This document shows positions 55,253-64,000 of a stretch of 64,000 nucleotides of DNA, piece by piece; position 1 is the first letter of the stretch, and each line of letters opens with the position of its first letter. The stretch spans positions 1 to 64,000 of the forward strand of contig LOEU01000001.1 in NCBI GenBank assembly GCA_001516025.1, written 5' to 3'. Origin of the DNA: a bacterium BRH_c32 (GTDB lineage Bacteria > Bacteroidota > Ignavibacteria > Ignavibacteriales > Melioribacteraceae). The notes below the pieces were generated by a model. The model was given only the letters and a program-made list of their open reading frames with translations, was not told the origin of the DNA and did not search any database. The position numbers were made by a program, and so were the translations under genes.

Positions 55253-58003
55253 ATGCCAGATAAAATTATTGTTAAAGGCGCAAGGCAGCACAATCTTAAA
55301 AATATAGATTTAGAAATACCACGCGGTAAGTTATCAGTTTTTACCGGTGTAAGTGGTTCAGGAAAGTCTTCGCTAGTCTTTGATACCATATATGCAGAAG
55401 GTCAAAGACGTTATGTAGAAAGTCTTTCATCATATGCGCGTCAATTCCTCGAAAGAATGAATAAACCCGATGTGGATTTCATATTTGGGATATCTCCCGC
55501 TGTGGCTATTGAACAGAAAACCGGCGCACGAAATCCACGTTCCACAGTTGGTACTTCAACAGAAATTTATGATTACCTCCGATTGCTCTTTGCGCGGATA
55601 GGTAAAACTTATTGTTTTAATTGCGGCAATGTAGTTAAGAGCGATACTACAGGAACAGTATCAGAATGGCTCGAAGATCAATCTGAAGATGACCGTTTTT
55701 ATTTAGCATTCCCGCTCCATCCTCACGATGGAAGGAAAGTAAAAGATGAAATCGATCTTTTAATTAAAAGAGGTTTCTTTCGCATCTTTTATAAAGATAA
55801 TTATATAGACCTAAATGATTCGAAAGAAATTCCAAAGACTAAAGATGATTTATTTGTAATAGTCGATCGTTTCAAAATTCAAAAAGGCAAAGTAAGAGAG
55901 AAACTCGCCGATTCTATTGAAGTAAGTTTTAAAGAAGGCGAAGGACGACTCACAATAATTAATGCCGATACGAGCGAGAAGAAACAATTTAATAAATTTT
56001 ATGAATGTTGCGGTATACGTTACGAAGAACCGGAACCAAGATTTTTCTCATTCAATAATCCGTTCGGTGCTTGTCCGGTTTGTCAAGGATTCGGAAAGAC
56101 ATCCGGTTTCGATATCGATTTAATTGTTCCAAATCCAAATTTAACAATTGCAGATGGAGCAATTGCCCCATGGCGTTCCGTTAAGTTCTCAAAATATCAG
56201 AGAGACCTAATCCAAAAAGGAAAAGGGAAAATTAATTTCAATATTCCTTTTAGAAATCTCCCTAAAGAACAACTTGATCTTTTGCTTGAGGGGTTTGATG
56301 GATTCCCCGGAATAAATGGATTCTTTGAAATTCTGGAAAAGAAAAATTATAAGATGCATATTCGTATTTTGATGGCTCGATATCGTGGTTATTCCACTTG
56401 CTCTGCCTGCAAAGGATCTCGATTAAGAAGAGAAGCACTTCAAGTAAAAATCGCATTCAAATCGATTCACGATTTAGTGTGTATGCCGATCGATAAGGCA
56501 TTGATTTTTTTCAAGACCTTAGAGTTAGGTAAAACTGAGCTTGCAATAGCACAGCAAATTTATGATGAATTAGTCAAACGATTTACATTTCTTAATGAAG
56601 TAGGACTTGGTTACCTTACCCTTGATCGCCTTAGCAATACTCTTTCGGGCGGGGAGACACAAAGAATAAATCTTGCTACTTCACTTGGCTCTGCATTGAT
56701 GGGTACTCTTTATGTATTGGATGAACCGAGTATCGGTCTCCATCCGCGTGACAATACACGATTAATAAAGATTCTAAAGTCGTTGCGTGATCTTGGTAAT
56801 ACTGTGCTTGTTGTCGAACACGATCCCGAGATGATGCACGAAGCTGATTTGATTTATGATATGGGTCCTAGAGCCGGAGTTCACGGAGGTGAAATAATTG
56901 CTTCCGGCACTTATGAGGAAATTATAAATAATGATAAATCATTAACAGGTAAATATTTATCAGGGAAACTTTCAATTCCACTACCGGAAGAAAGAAACAC
57001 ATCTAAGACAAATACAATTAAAATTATCGGTGCCCGCGAAAATAACCTCAAAGATATTGATGTTGAAGTGCCATTAAAAAAACTTGTCGTTATTACAGGT
57101 GTAAGTGGATCAGGTAAGAGTACATTAGTTCACGATGTTCTATATGGCGGAGTTGCTAAAACATTAGGAGAAAATCCTGATAAGATTGGTAAATACGAAA
57201 GTATCGATGGAGTGCGTGGTATTGATTTTGTTGAGATCGTTGATCAATCACCAATCGGTAAATCGCCCCGCTCTAATCCCATCAGTTATGTAAAAGGTTT
57301 TGAGCATATAAGAGAGCTATTTGCTTCTACTCCTCAATCTCGCTCAAGAGGTTATAAACCCGGGTATTTTTCATTCAACGTTCCCGGAGGAAGATGCGAA
57401 ACTTGTTCAGGAGATGGATTCGTCAAAATCGAAATGCAATTCCTTGCCGATCTATTTCTTGAATGCGAAGACTGTAAAGGAACACGTTTTAAAAAAGAAG
57501 TAAGGGATGTAACCTATAAAGGGAAAAATATTGTTGACGTATTAAATATGACAGTTGATGAAGCAGTGCCATTCTTTGCTCATAGTCCTAAGATAAGTAA
57601 GAGTATCACTGTGCTTGCGGATGTGGGACTCGGCTATATAAAATTAGGGCAGCCTTCAAATACACTTTCCGGTGGAGAAGCTCAGCGTATTAAATTGGCT
57701 TATAATCTTTCTACTCAAAGGAAAAATAAACATACCCTTTTTATTTTTGATGAACCTACTACCGGACTTCATTTTGACGATATTAAAAAACTTCTGAATT
57801 GTTTTAATATGTTAATCAGTTCCGGTAATTCTGTAATTATAATAGAGCATAATATGGATATAATAAAATGTGCCGATCATGTCATTGATCTGGGTCCCGA
57901 AGCAGGCGATAAGGGGGGAGAAATTGTAGCCACAGGCACACCCGAAGAGATTGCTAAAAATCCCGATTCGCATACAGGAAGATTTTTGAAAAATTATCTT
58001 TGA
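55253..58003 (+). CDS. uvrA: Excinuclease ABC subunit A
   Basis: The 916-residue protein is the damage-recognition ATPase of nucleotide excision repair. Two ABC modules are visible: Walker [12 protein letters not shown] near 32 with [20 protein letters not shown], and [11 protein letters not shown] in the second half. Zinc motifs are [14 protein letters not shown] and CETCSGDG...CEDC, and the signature LSGGE occurs twice. Length is close to the usual 940. It begins 6 bp after mlaD, so it may be cotranscribed with the lipid transporter. Confidence 0.96.
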   Translation: MPDKIIVKGARQHNLKNIDLEIPRGKLSVFTGVSGSGKSSLVFDTIYAEGQRRYVESLSSYARQFLERMNKPDVDFIFGISPAVAIEQKTGARNPRSTVGTSTEIYDYLRLLFARIGKTYCFNCGNVVKSDTTGTVSEWLEDQSEDDRFYLAFPLHPHDGRKVKDEIDLLIKRGFFRIFYKDNYIDLNDSKEIPKTKDDLFVIVDRFKIQKGKVREKLADSIEVSFKEGEGRLTIINADTSEKKQFNKFYECCGIRYEEPEPRFFSFNNPFGACPVCQGFGKTSGFDIDLIVPNPNLTIADGAIAPWRSVKFSKYQRDLIQKGKGKINFNIPFRNLPKEQLDLLLEGFDGFPGINGFFEILEKKNYKMHIRILMARYRGYSTCSACKGSRLRREALQVKIAFKSIHDLVCMPIDKALIFFKTLELGKTELAIAQQIYDELVKRFTFLNEVGLGYLTLDRLSNTLSGGETQRINLATSLGSALMGTLYVLDEPSIGLHPRDNTRLIKILKSLRDLGNTVLVVEHDPEMMHEADLIYDMGPRAGVHGGEIIASGTYEEIINNDKSLTGKYLSGKLSIPLPEERNTSKTNTIKIIGARENNLKDIDVEVPLKKLVVITGVSGSGKSTLVHDVLYGGVAKTLGENPDKIGKYESIDGVRGIDFVEIVDQSPIGKSPRSNPISYVKGFEHIRELFASTPQSRSRGYKPGYFSFNVPGGRCETCSGDGFVKIEMQFLADLFLECEDCKGTRFKKEVRDVTYKGKNIVDVLNMTVDEAVPFFAHSPKISKSITVLADVGLGYIKLGQPSNTLSGGEAQRIKLAYNLSTQRKNKHTLFIFDEPTTGLHFDDIKKLLNCFNMLISSGNSVIIIEHNMDIIKCADHVIDLGPEAGDKGGEIVATGTPEEIAKNPDSHTGRFLKNYL

Positions 58004-58063
58004 GTACATTTCGATGTAAAATGAATTTGAAATGTTCTCTTTTATTTTTTATTTGGAGTAATT

Positions 58064-58534
58064 ATGCCTAAGTATTGGTTAATTAAGTCTGAGCCTGATG
58101 TTTTTTCTATCGATGACCTTTCTAATGCCGAAAAGAAAACTACATATTGGGATGGAGTAAGAAATTATCTGGCTCGCAATTATATGAGAGACGAGATGAA
58201 AATCGGAGATAAAGTTTTATACTATCATTCTAATTGTGATCCGATGGGTGTAGCAGGTGTCTGCGAAGTTGTAAAAGAATCATATCCTGATTTTTCTGCA
58301 TTCGATCCGAAAGACACTCATTACGATCCTAAAAGTAAAAAGGATAATCCTACTTGGTATATGATTGATGTCAAGTTCGTAGAAAAATTTAAAAATATTG
58401 TTCAGCTATCAGATATAAAAAATAATCCTAAACTCTCCGAAATGAAACTTATTCAAAGAGGAAACCGTTTATCTGTTATGCCGATTACAAAAACGGAATT
58501 TGATGAGATACATAAAATGGGCAAGAATAGTTAA
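58064..58534 (+). CDS. EVE domain protein (thymocyte nuclear protein 1-like)
   Basis: The 156-residue protein begins KYWLIKSEPDVFSIDDLSN and continues with WDGVRNYLARNYM, DKVLYYHSN and a PTWYMIDVKF segment, the EVE/PUA-like signature. EVE domains have an aromatic cage that binds modified bases such as 5-methylcytosine derivatives. Bacterial members are often near repair or restriction genes, and here it lies between uvrA and a photolyase. GGAG precedes the ATG. Confidence 0.88.
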   Translation: MPKYWLIKSEPDVFSIDDLSNAEKKTTYWDGVRNYLARNYMRDEMKIGDKVLYYHSNCDPMGVAGVCEVVKESYPDFSAFDPKDTHYDPKSKKDNPTWYMIDVKFVEKFKNIVQLSDIKNNPKLSEMKLIQRGNRLSVMPITKTEFDEIHKMGKNS

Positions 58535-58625
58535 TGATATTCTTCTAAAAAGAAAAGGGCTCTAAAATAAATTCAAATTAATGAATAGTTTTTCTGCTTA
58601 ATTAATCTTCTAATAGAGTTATGAT

Positions 58626-59990
58626 ATGAATAATAAACGAGTCCGACTTCTTCAAGATGGTGAAAGTAAAAGCGGTCCGGTTTTATATTGGATTCAGCGC
58701 GACCAAAGATCTGATGATAATTGGGCATTATTTTTTGCTCAAGAAAAAGCACTTGAGACAAACTCCCCTTTAATAGTAGCCTTTAATTTAGTCTCTGATT
58801 TTCTGGAAGCCACCATACGTCAATACGATTTCATGTTAAAAGGTCTTCAAGAATTAGAAAACAAACTTTCAAAAAAAAATATTTCCTTCAAAATTTTATT
58901 GGGGAGACCGGAAACTAATCTCCCCAAATTTATTGAAGATAATAATTGTTCAATATTAGTTTCCGATTTTAATCCATTAAGGATAGCACGTATCTGGAAA
59001 AAAGATGTTGCAAAAAATATTTCTATCCCTTTCTATGAAGTTGACGCACATAATATCGTACCCTGTTTATTAGCTTCGCAGAAAGTAGAATATGGAGCAT
59101 ATACCATTCGCCCTAAGATTAATCGATTGCTTCCTGAATTTTTGGAACCGTTCCCTGCGCTAAAAAAGATGCCTGAATGCGAAATTTCTTTGGAAAATGA
59201 CTGGATTAATATCTTCGCATCACTAAAAATTAATAGAGATGTATCGGAAGTAGAATGGATTAAACCCGGCGAAGATAATGCATCTCAAGCTCTTACCGAT
59301 TTCTTGAATCATAAACTTAAAAACTATGCCTCGGACAGGAACGATCCGAATAAAGAAGCTACTTCAAATTTATCTCCTTATATACATTTCGGACAGATTT
59401 CCGCTCAAAGAATAGCACTGGAAACAGAACCCTTCATTGAATATCCGGAATCTCAAAAGTCTTTTTTAGAAGAGCTAATTATACGAAGAGAGCTTTCGGA
59501 TAATTTCTGTTATTATAATAAGAATTATGATTCTGTGGATGGATTTCCTGATTGGGCAAAAAAATCTATTAACGAACATCAAAACGATCCCCGAGAATTT
59601 ATCTATTCGCTCGAACAATTTGAAAAAGGAGAGACGCACGATCCTCTCTGGAATGCAGCCCAAATCGAGATGGTTAATCTAGGAACAATGAATGGCTTTA
59701 TGAGAATGTATTGGGCAAAGAAAATTTTGGAATGGACTCCTTCAAATGAAGAGGCGATGAAGATTACAATTTATCTCAATGATAAATATCAGTTAGATGG
59801 GCGCGATCCAAATGGATATACAGGTATTGCATGGTCAATCGGAGGTGTTCATGATCGTGCATGGTTCGATAGACCCCTTTTCGGTAAAATCCGTTATATG
59901 AACTATAACGGGTGCAAATCCAAATTTGATGTGAAGAAATATCAGAATAAATTCAACTTCGACAAATTTCGTGATAGAAAATATTTTTAA
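58626..59990 (+). CDS. phr: Class II CPD photolyase
   Basis: The 454-residue flavoprotein repairs cyclobutane pyrimidine dimers with light. The N terminus has GPVLYWIQRDQRSDDNWAL, the class II start, and the FAD domain has SNLSPYIHFGQISAQR and ELSDNFCYYN. The C terminus has DPNGYTGIAWSIGGVHDRAW and GKIRYM, both typical of class II rather than class I. No signal or fusion is present. Start support is moderate because no strong Shine-Dalgarno sequence is visible. Confidence 0.9.
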   Translation: MNNKRVRLLQDGESKSGPVLYWIQRDQRSDDNWALFFAQEKALETNSPLIVAFNLVSDFLEATIRQYDFMLKGLQELENKLSKKNISFKILLGRPETNLPKFIEDNNCSILVSDFNPLRIARIWKKDVAKNISIPFYEVDAHNIVPCLLASQKVEYGAYTIRPKINRLLPEFLEPFPALKKMPECEISLENDWINIFASLKINRDVSEVEWIKPGEDNASQALTDFLNHKLKNYASDRNDPNKEATSNLSPYIHFGQISAQRIALETEPFIEYPESQKSFLEELIIRRELSDNFCYYNKNYDSVDGFPDWAKKSINEHQNDPREFIYSLEQFEKGETHDPLWNAAQIEMVNLGTMNGFMRMYWAKKILEWTPSNEEAMKITIYLNDKYQLDGRDPNGYTGIAWSIGGVHDRAWFDRPLFGKIRYMNYNGCKSKFDVKKYQNKFNFDKFRDRKYF

Positions 59991-60008
59991 CTCCCCATGC
60001 CGTTTATT

Positions 60009-60044
60009 TAAAAAAAAGGGAATGAGGAAATTATCCCCATTCCC
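60009..60044 (-). terminator. Terminator of the aminotransferase-pckA operon
   Basis: A 7-bp stem (60018-60024 with 60038-60044), with possible extra GG/CC pairs inside, is followed on the minus strand by eight or nine U residues (60009-60017). It lies just after the pckA stop and faces the convergent photolyase gene. Confidence 0.8.
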
Positions 60045-60063
60045 ATCGGAAGGAATAACAGTA

Positions 60064-61728
60064 TTATTTCTTTTTCTGAGATGACATCCGTTTTGGACCG
60101 GCAGCAATCACCTCTTCGGAACAACCTTTTTCAAACAACTTAAAATTCTCTACAAATCGTGCAGCTAAGGCATCATACTTTTTCCAATACTCATCTTTAT
60201 TGCCCCACGAGCTTGAAGGATCTAATACATCTTCAGGTACTTCCGGACAAGTAAGCGGTACATCAAAACCGAATAACTTATCTTTCCTATATTTTACCTT
60301 ATCAAGCTTACCTTCTAATGCTGCATTAAGAAGATTACGTGTATGACGGATACTAATTCTCTTTCCTACTCCGAATCTTCCGCCTACCCAGCCTGTATTT
60401 ACTAACCAACATTGAGCTTTTGTTTTTAACATTCTCTGCTTTAACATCTCCGAATAATCGAACGGATGACGAACCATAAACGGACCGCCGAAACATGCAC
60501 TGAACGTAAGCTGAGGTTCTATTCCGAGTCCTATTTCCGTTCCTGCAATCTTTGATGTATATCCGCTAATAAAATGATACTGAGCCTGTTCCGGATTCAA
60601 TCTGGAAATTGGAGGAAGTGTCCCCGTTGCATCGCAAGTTAAGAAAATGATATTCTTAGGATGTGTTCTTACATATCCATTCGGAGCAATATTTGGAATA
60701 AATTCAAGTGGATAAGAAGCACGAGTATTTTCAGTTAATGAATCATCATCTAAATCAATTCTGCGTGTAATTGGATCAAAAACTACATTTTCTAATATTG
60801 TCCCGAATCTTTTTGTAGTTTCATAAATCTGCGGTTCATGTTCAGCAGAAAGACGAATAACTTTTGCATAACAACCGCCTTCAAAATTAAATACTCCTTG
60901 AGAACTCCAACCATGTTCGTCATCGCCAATTAAACGTCTCTTAGGATCTGCGGAAAGAGTAGTCTTGCCGGTGCCGCTTAATCCAAAAAACAATGCTACT
61001 TCTCCATTATCACCCACATTCGCGGAGCAATGCATCGGAAGTACATCTTGATAGGTAAGAAGGAAATTAAGTACAGTAAAAACTGATTTCTTAATCTCTC
61101 CGCCATATAATGTATTTGCAATTATTGCAGTACGCTGTTCAAAATTTAGAATTATAGCCGTATCTGTTCTTGTGCTATCGGTAATTGGGTCAACTTTAAA
61201 TCCGGGCATACAAATAACAGTAAATTCTGGAATTAAGTTTTTTAATTCATCTTTATCATCAGTAGTAATAAACATATTTCGAACGAATAATGAATGCCAA
61301 GCTTTTTCTGTAATAATTCTTACGGGCATTCTATAATCGGGATCGGCACCGGCATAAACATCCTGAACGAAAACTTCTTCGCCTTGAAGCCATGCCTGAA
61401 GACGTCCCATTAATTGGCTCCATTTTTCATGAGCATAAGGACGGTTGTAATTGCCCCACCAGATATCTTTAGAATTAGATTCTTCCATAACTATAAATTT
61501 ATCCGCAGCGGCTCTTGCTGTATGCTTACCTGTATTAACTACAATAGCACCATGCTTAGAAAGTTTTGCCTCGTTCCTAAAAATTATCTCTTCATATAAT
61601 GGTTCATCAGCAAGATTCCAATATATTCTATCGAGATTCGTAAGTCCCTGATTTTTCAATCGGAAATCGGATGCAAGCTCCATCGCCTGCTTTGATGCGG
61701 GAGTTTGAAAATCTAAATATTTACTCAT
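60064..61728 (-). CDS. pckA: Phosphoenolpyruvate carboxykinase (ATP)
   Basis: From the ATG used here the protein has 554 residues. It converts oxaloacetate and ATP to phosphoenolpyruvate and CO2 in gluconeogenesis, or the reverse anaplerotically. The kinase-1a P-loop GLSGTGKTTLSADPKRRLIGDDEHGW and NFEGGCYAK with the metal-site residues are intact, as are RTDTAIIL and RVSYPLE-like segments. The ATG overlaps the aminotransferase stop as ATGA; a longer frame starts two codons upstream. Confidence 0.95.
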   Translation of the reverse strand: MSKYLDFQTPASKQAMELASDFRLKNQGLTNLDRIYWNLADEPLYEEIIFRNEAKLSKHGAIVVNTGKHTARAAADKFIVMEESNSKDIWWGNYNRPYAHEKWSQLMGRLQAWLQGEEVFVQDVYAGADPDYRMPVRIITEKAWHSLFVRNMFITTDDKDELKNLIPEFTVICMPGFKVDPITDSTRTDTAIILNFEQRTAIIANTLYGGEIKKSVFTVLNFLLTYQDVLPMHCSANVGDNGEVALFFGLSGTGKTTLSADPKRRLIGDDEHGWSSQGVFNFEGGCYAKVIRLSAEHEPQIYETTKRFGTILENVVFDPITRRIDLDDDSLTENTRASYPLEFIPNIAPNGYVRTHPKNIIFLTCDATGTLPPISRLNPEQAQYHFISGYTSKIAGTEIGLGIEPQLTFSACFGGPFMVRHPFDYSEMLKQRMLKTKAQCWLVNTGWVGGRFGVGKRISIRHTRNLLNAALEGKLDKVKYRKDKLFGFDVPLTCPEVPEDVLDPSSSWGNKDEYWKKYDALAARFVENFKLFEKGCSEEVIAAGPKRMSSQKKK

Positions 61729-62942
61729 GACCAATCCCTCACTAACTTGCGGTCTCCGATATATAATTCATTCGGAGAATTGGGATCGAGGGCCCATTTC
61801 ATTCGCTCTATTCCTTCGGTCATATCTTTAATCGTTCCGCAGAAACTGATCCTTAAATATCCTTCCATACCAAATTCTTTTCCGGGAACAGTTAGTACCA
61901 TTACTTTATCAATCAAGAATTGAGATAATTTAGTAGAGTCTTTTTCATAAGCACTAAAATCAGCAAAACAATAAAATGTTCCGTCCGGTTTTGTTACCTT
62001 CACTCCGTTAAAAGAACTAAGCAAATCGATTAAGATATTTCGATTATTTTCTAATGTTACGCGAAGTGATTCGACTGAAGATTGAATTCCATTAAGAGCA
62101 CCAACTGCCGCTTTCTGTAAAAGTACCGATGGACCTGATGTTTGATGCCCTTGAATATTAGCCATTGCTTCGATTACTTTTTTATTACCTACTGCCCAGC
62201 CTATTCTAAAACCGGTCATTGCATACTGCTTCGATACACCATTAATAACGATTATCTTTGAATTTTCCACCGATAACTTTGTGAAATCATAACAGCTAAA
62301 GGGTTTTTTACCATCAAAAACTAAGCGATGATAAATATCATCCATAATTAAATAAAGGTCTTTCTTTTCGCAAAATTCAACAACTTCCGCAATAAACTCT
62401 TTCGAGTACATTGCCCCGGATGGATTATTAGGAGAATTGATTATAACTGCTTTGGTATAAGAACCAACTCTCATTTCGATATCTTTTAAGCGAGGATAAA
62501 ACGTTCCGTCTTCTGCAGGTGCAGGGACAGGAATCCCACCACATAACTTAATCATATCGGGATAGCTCACCCAATAAGGAACCGGGTAAATCACCTCTTC
62601 TTGTGGATTGAGTATCGCCTGCAGTGCTACCATTAATGCTTGCTTGGCACCGCTCGATGCTATAATATTTTCGGGATTAACTTTTCTGTGATAATATTCT
62701 TCAGTATATCGTATGATCGATTTCTTTAAATCCGGTATTCCGTCTGCCGGAGCGTATCTTACTTCGCCTGTGTTAATTGAATTTACTGCTGCTAATAGAG
62801 CATCCATAGGAGCTCTGCTTTTGGGTTCGCCGCCTCCGAGATGAATTACAGGATCACCTTTCTCTCTTAAAATTGCTGCTTTTTCGTTTAGTGCTAAGGT
62901 GGGAGATGCTTTGATTGAACGTGCTATTTGACTTAGACTCAT
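61725..62942 (-). CDS. PLP-dependent aspartate/aromatic aminotransferase
   Basis: The 405-residue class I aminotransferase has GGGEPKSRAP near 36-45, the ASSGAKQAL phosphate-loop segment, INSPNNPSGAMYS and the PLP lysine in INGVSKQYAMTGFRIGW near 233-249. Such AspC-type enzymes interconvert aspartate and oxaloacetate. The 4-nt coupling to pckA fits that: one makes oxaloacetate, the next consumes it. The precise substrate is not certain. Confidence 0.9.
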   Translation of the reverse strand: MSLSQIARSIKASPTLALNEKAAILREKGDPVIHLGGGEPKSRAPMDALLAAVNSINTGEVRYAPADGIPDLKKSIIRYTEEYYHRKVNPENIIASSGAKQALMVALQAILNPQEEVIYPVPYWVSYPDMIKLCGGIPVPAPAEDGTFYPRLKDIEMRVGSYTKAVIINSPNNPSGAMYSKEFIAEVVEFCEKKDLYLIMDDIYHRLVFDGKKPFSCYDFTKLSVENSKIIVINGVSKQYAMTGFRIGWAVGNKKVIEAMANIQGHQTSGPSVLLQKAAVGALNGIQSSVESLRVTLENNRNILIDLLSSFNGVKVTKPDGTFYCFADFSAYEKDSTKLSQFLIDKVMVLTVPGKEFGMEGYLRISFCGTIKDMTEGIERMKWALDPNSPNELYIGDRKLVRDWS

Positions 62943-63042
62943 ATAACTTCCTTATCCAATATTAAAGAATCTTGATATCTCAAAATATCTCTTATCAAAT
63001 ACTTTAGCAAGTTAAATCAATCTCTTTATTTGCCTTTTGGAC

Positions 63043-63072
63043 AAAAAAAAGCCGATGTTTTTCATCGGCTTT
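63043..63072 (-). terminator. Terminator of the split-Soret cytochrome gene
   Basis: A 10-bp stem (63048-63057 with 63063-63072, 5-nt loop) is followed on the minus strand by a U tract (63043-63050). It lies about 20 bp after the stop codon. Confidence 0.88.
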
Positions 63073-63093
63073 CATTTCACTGCATTGTATCTA

Positions 63094-64000
63094 TTACTTA
63101 ACGAGGTTCATCTTCTTTGTCTGCTGATAACTGCCTGCTGTCATTCTTGCGAAATAAATTCCGCTTGCTACTTTATTTCCGCTCATATTTGTTCCGTTCC
63201 ATTCCAAACTATATGAACCTGCTGATAAATTCTCATTATTAACCAATCTTTTAATTTCATTACCATTGATATCATAAACAATAAGAGCTACATTTTCAGT
63301 TCTTGGTAAAGAGAATGATATTTTGGTTGAAGGATTAAATGGATTAGGATAATTCTGGCTCAATTCAAAATCGCTTCCCATTGGTGAATCTTCGCGAATT
63401 ACTTCAGTTGTTGAATGTGGGTCGCCATGACACTGCTGGCAATCCATATTTGAATTTACATTATATAATAAGTTAGAACCGTGGCATCCCATACAAGCTT
63501 TTGTTCCTGCTGTTGTAGTGAATGTCGATACAAATGTTGAAGCATAATGTGCATTTAATATTTCGACCACTTTAGCTGCGCAGTCGCCTGTTACTCTAGC
63601 GCATCTTTCTTTTCTTTCAAGATCGGAGAACTTTTTCTTAGCATTATTACACCAGTCTGAAACAGATACGTGGCATAATGTACTTCCGCAAATATTCTGA
63701 GGCAAAGCAGCATCATATTTATGCTCTAAGAAATTGCCTGCAACTGCTGTTTGATTTGAAGCATCAGTAGGAAGTTTATTAGAAGCGTACCATCCCCAAA
63801 GTTCATTAATTAATTTACCTGAATCAGCTTTGGAAACTGCTAAACTTATAAGAGCCGCGCCACCATTGATAGCACCGCAAAGTGTTCCCCATCCATTTCC
63901 GCCGCCTCTTCCAAAAAGCATTACTTCGATAGGTAAGGATGTCCAAGGTTCACCTACTTTTTCTCTTAAAGCTTCTACTACACCACCAAAAGCACCTGCA
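63094..64000 (-). CDS. Split-Soret cytochrome c family protein with T9SS sorting domain (5' partial)
   Basis: The reading frame is open to the right edge, so the N terminus lies outside; 26 further codons precede the first internal Met. The visible part carries the C_GCAxxG_C_C pattern: WGTLCGAINGGAALISLA, CGSTLCHVSVSDWC and ERKERCARVTGDCA. Two heme c sites, CMGCH and CQQCH, follow. The last 85 residues are a T9SS sorting domain with NYPNPFNPST and KKMNLVK. Split-Soret proteins bind heme c in a stacked pair and are usually periplasmic in sulfate reducers. Here the sorting tag suggests surface exposure. Confidence 0.82.
   Translation of the reverse strand, partial: AGAFGGVVEALREKVGEPWTSLPIEVMLFGRGGGNGWGTLCGAINGGAALISLAVSKADSGKLINELWGWYASNKLPTDASNQTAVAGNFLEHKYDAALPQNICGSTLCHVSVSDWCNNAKKKFSDLERKERCARVTGDCAAKVVEILNAHYASTFVSTFTTTAGTKACMGCHGSNLLYNVNSNMDCQQCHGDPHSTTEVIREDSPMGSDFELSQNYPNPFNPSTKISFSLPRTENVALIVYDINGNEIKRLVNNENLSAGSYSLEWNGTNMSGNKVASGIYFARMTAGSYQQTKKMNLVK

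Overview
The window is AT-rich bacterial chromosome, most likely from the Ignavibacteria or a close relative in the Bacteroidota/Chlorobiota group. Three secreted proteins end in type IX secretion (T9SS) C-terminal sorting domains with the NPFNP motif, and the window also carries a one-piece hybrid two-component sensor (HTCS), a GWxTD protein, an LptE next to miaB and a sigma-54 regulator, and a promoter of the Bacteroidota type (TAnnTTTG). No rRNA, tRNA, CRISPR array, transposase or phage gene was recognised. The species assignment is inference.

Layout. 1-3.1 kb: a degenerate 10-bp repeat array, then a T9SS-exported carbohydrate-binding protein. 3.6-7.5 kb: GlsB-like membrane protein, DUF255 thioredoxin-fold protein, M28 peptidase. 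7.7-14.3 kb: a giant (about 2100 aa) beta-helix T9SS protein with a 260-nt structured leader. 14.4-16.6 kb: rpiA, miaB and an overlooked 40-aa membrane protein. 16.7-23.2 kb: an envelope operon (SPOR/TPR protein, sigma-54 activator, LptE, GT2, TPR, GT9, DUF3108). 23.2-26.3 kb: an accessory island with two more decamer arrays, a HTH-nucleotidyltransferase gene between them and a decayed ARPP-1 pseudogene. 26.3-34.5 kb: K+/H+ antiporter, GAF sigma-54 regulator divergent from dps, and a 1500-aa HTCS. 34.7-38.8 kb: alcohol dehydrogenase, DUF3298 lipoprotein, TrmO, VOC protein, DHFR-like protein. 38.9-47.3 kb: a long plus-strand run (CPBP protease, DUF2007, cdsA, rimO, GWxTD, PfkB kinase, BamA/TamA-like porin, rnhB, yraN). 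47.3-52.1 kb: a minus-strand run (GlcNAc kinase-like, AmpG-like MFS, ABC exporter, LolA-like). 52.2-58.5 kb: lipoprotein, Mla-type lipid transporter (E, F, D), uvrA, EVE protein; then a class II photolyase, an aminotransferase-pckA pair, and a T9SS-tagged split-Soret cytochrome running off the right edge.

How the parts work together. Much of the window builds or maintains the Gram-negative envelope: LPS export and sugar transfer, outer-membrane lipid transport, lipoprotein carriage, beta-barrel assembly, peptidoglycan sugar recycling and phospholipid synthesis. uvrA, the EVE protein and the photolyase form a small DNA repair group.

The most unusual element is the family of strictly 10-bp-phased GCAC repeats, present as three arrays at two loci. 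Phase is kept over about 900 bp although roughly half the units have lost the core, and 70-, 130- and 240-bp higher-order duplications are layered on top. Second is the leader of the giant T9SS protein: two consecutive hairpin-closed domains share a 9-nt motif and overlap a 7-codon reading frame with its own ribosome binding site.
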